DNA of 6,269 bases from Eubacteriales Family XIII. Incertae Sedis bacterium (GTDB lineage Bacteria > Bacillota > Clostridia > Peptostreptococcales > Anaerovoracaceae): the NCBI GenBank assembly GCA_031254995.1, contig JAIRTJ010000134.1:1-6269 (forward strand). The letters run 5' to 3'. This document shows positions 5,701 through 6,269 of the stretch, in pieces (within the stretch, counting starts at the first letter, position 1; every line of letters starts with the position of its first letter). Below the pieces are notes generated by a model. That model worked only from the letters and a program-made list of their open reading frames with translations. It searched no databases and was not told where the DNA came from. The translations under genes were made by a program, and so were the position numbers.

Positions 5701-6269
5701 CTATGACATGCATCCCTTAGAGGAAAGCGTTCCGCGTCCCTCGATGCGCGTCGCGACGCGCAAAGCATGCGCAAACGCCTTGAACAGAGCCTCGCACTTG
5801 TGGTGATCGTTCTCGCCGTATGGAGCGTTCAGGTGCAAGGTCACGGCGGCATTCGTCGCGAAAGCCCTGAAAAACTCCGGGATCAGTTGGGTCTCCAGAT
5901 CGCCGATGCGCTCGGCGCGAAAATCCGCGTCGAATACCGTATACGCTCGACCTCCGACGTCCAGCGCGCACACGGCCAAAGACTCGTCCATCGGCAACGC
6001 GAAACTGCCGTATCGCGCGATGTCGATCTTGTCGCCGACAGCCGTCGCGAAAGCGCGACCCATCGCTATGCCCGTATCCTCGACTGTATGATGCCCGTCC
6101 ACCTCCAAATCGCCCTTGCAGACGATCCGAACATCGAACCCGCTGTGCACGGCAAAAGCCGTCAGCATATGATCGAAAAACCCTATGCCCGTATCGATAT
6201 CTGCCCGGCCATCGCCATCGAGATCTAAGTCGACGAGAATATCAGTCTCGTTTGTCTTTCGCTCCGTCT
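5701..6269 (-). CDS. hisB: Imidazoleglycerol-phosphate dehydratase, 5' end cut off by window edge
   Basis: Manganese-dependent removal of water from imidazole glycerol phosphate to imidazole acetol phosphate. The frame stays open to the right edge: residues TERKTNETDILVDLDLDG lie before the internal Met at 6168 and match the HisB N-terminus, so only about six residues are missing. The two metal-binding His clusters are present: HHTVED (about 6076-6093) and DHHKCEA (about 5788-5808). Also visible are TGIGFFDHML and the C-terminal LSSKG. This is the monofunctional type with no phosphatase domain fused in the visible part. The stop is TAG at 5701-5703, directly where the family normally ends. 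First visible gene of the operon; other his genes may precede it. Confidence 0.96.
   Translation of the reverse strand, partial: TERKTNETDILVDLDLDGDGRADIDTGIGFFDHMLTAFAVHSGFDVRIVCKGDLEVDGHHTVEDTGIAMGRAFATAVGDKIDIARYGSFALPMDESLAVCALDVGGRAYTVFDADFRAERIGDLETQLIPEFFRAFATNAAVTLHLNAPYGENDHHKCEALFKAFAHALRVATRIEGRGTLSSKGCMS

Noticed and set aside
1..6269. Genome-wide reassignment of UAG to glutamine
   Set aside because: The window has three relevant UAG codons; two sit at natural protein ends (hisB, HAD phosphatase), and reading through the second gives a long meaningless antisense extension. Only rpsJ suggests a sense reading.

Overview
The window holds the distal part of a bacterial histidine biosynthesis operon, a HAD-family phosphatase gene, a biotin ligase gene and the 5' part of the ribosomal protein S10 gene. 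The encoded S10 fragment, notably the stretch reading ILRAVHKYKDSREQF, is of the Firmicutes (Clostridia-like) type. The GC content is moderately high, CpG-rich codons are common and the ribosome binding sites are strong and purine-rich. I infer a moderately GC-rich clostridial or related anaerobe, possibly from a metagenome; genus-level placement is not possible from this sequence.

Layout, left to right. Positions 1-198 (minus) carry the start of rpsJ, running off the left edge, with an in-frame UAG at a normally conserved glutamine codon. Positions 199-715 are a divergent regulatory region. It holds a strong leftward promoter with A-tracts upstream of the -35 and a 220-nt foldable leader for rpsJ, and a rightward promoter for birA. 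birA (716-1510, plus) is a biotin ligase without a DNA-binding domain; it starts at TTG. It converges with a NagD-like HAD phosphatase gene (1526-2362, minus), only 15 bases apart. A short non-coding stretch (2363-2519) probably holds the phosphatase promoter and the end of the his transcript.

From 2520 to the right edge the minus strand reads, in transcription order, hisB (5' end cut off), hisH, hisA, hisF, hisI, hisE. HisB is the imidazoleglycerol-phosphate dehydratase. HisH and HisF form the glutamine amidotransferase/cyclase complex, HisA isomerises ProFAR to PRFAR, and HisI and HisE do the cyclohydrolase and pyrophosphohydrolase steps as separate proteins. hisG, hisD and hisC are not in the window and may lie upstream. 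hisA-hisF-hisI are tightly packed. A 174-base gap between hisH and hisA is filled by an elaborate inverted-repeat element.

The points most worth a second look are the amber codon in rpsJ, the structured element between hisH and hisA, the foldable rpsJ leader, and the poorly placed start of birA. I saw no CRISPR array, tRNA, rRNA, prophage or transposase gene, and nothing that I can defend as a wholly new multi-gene system.
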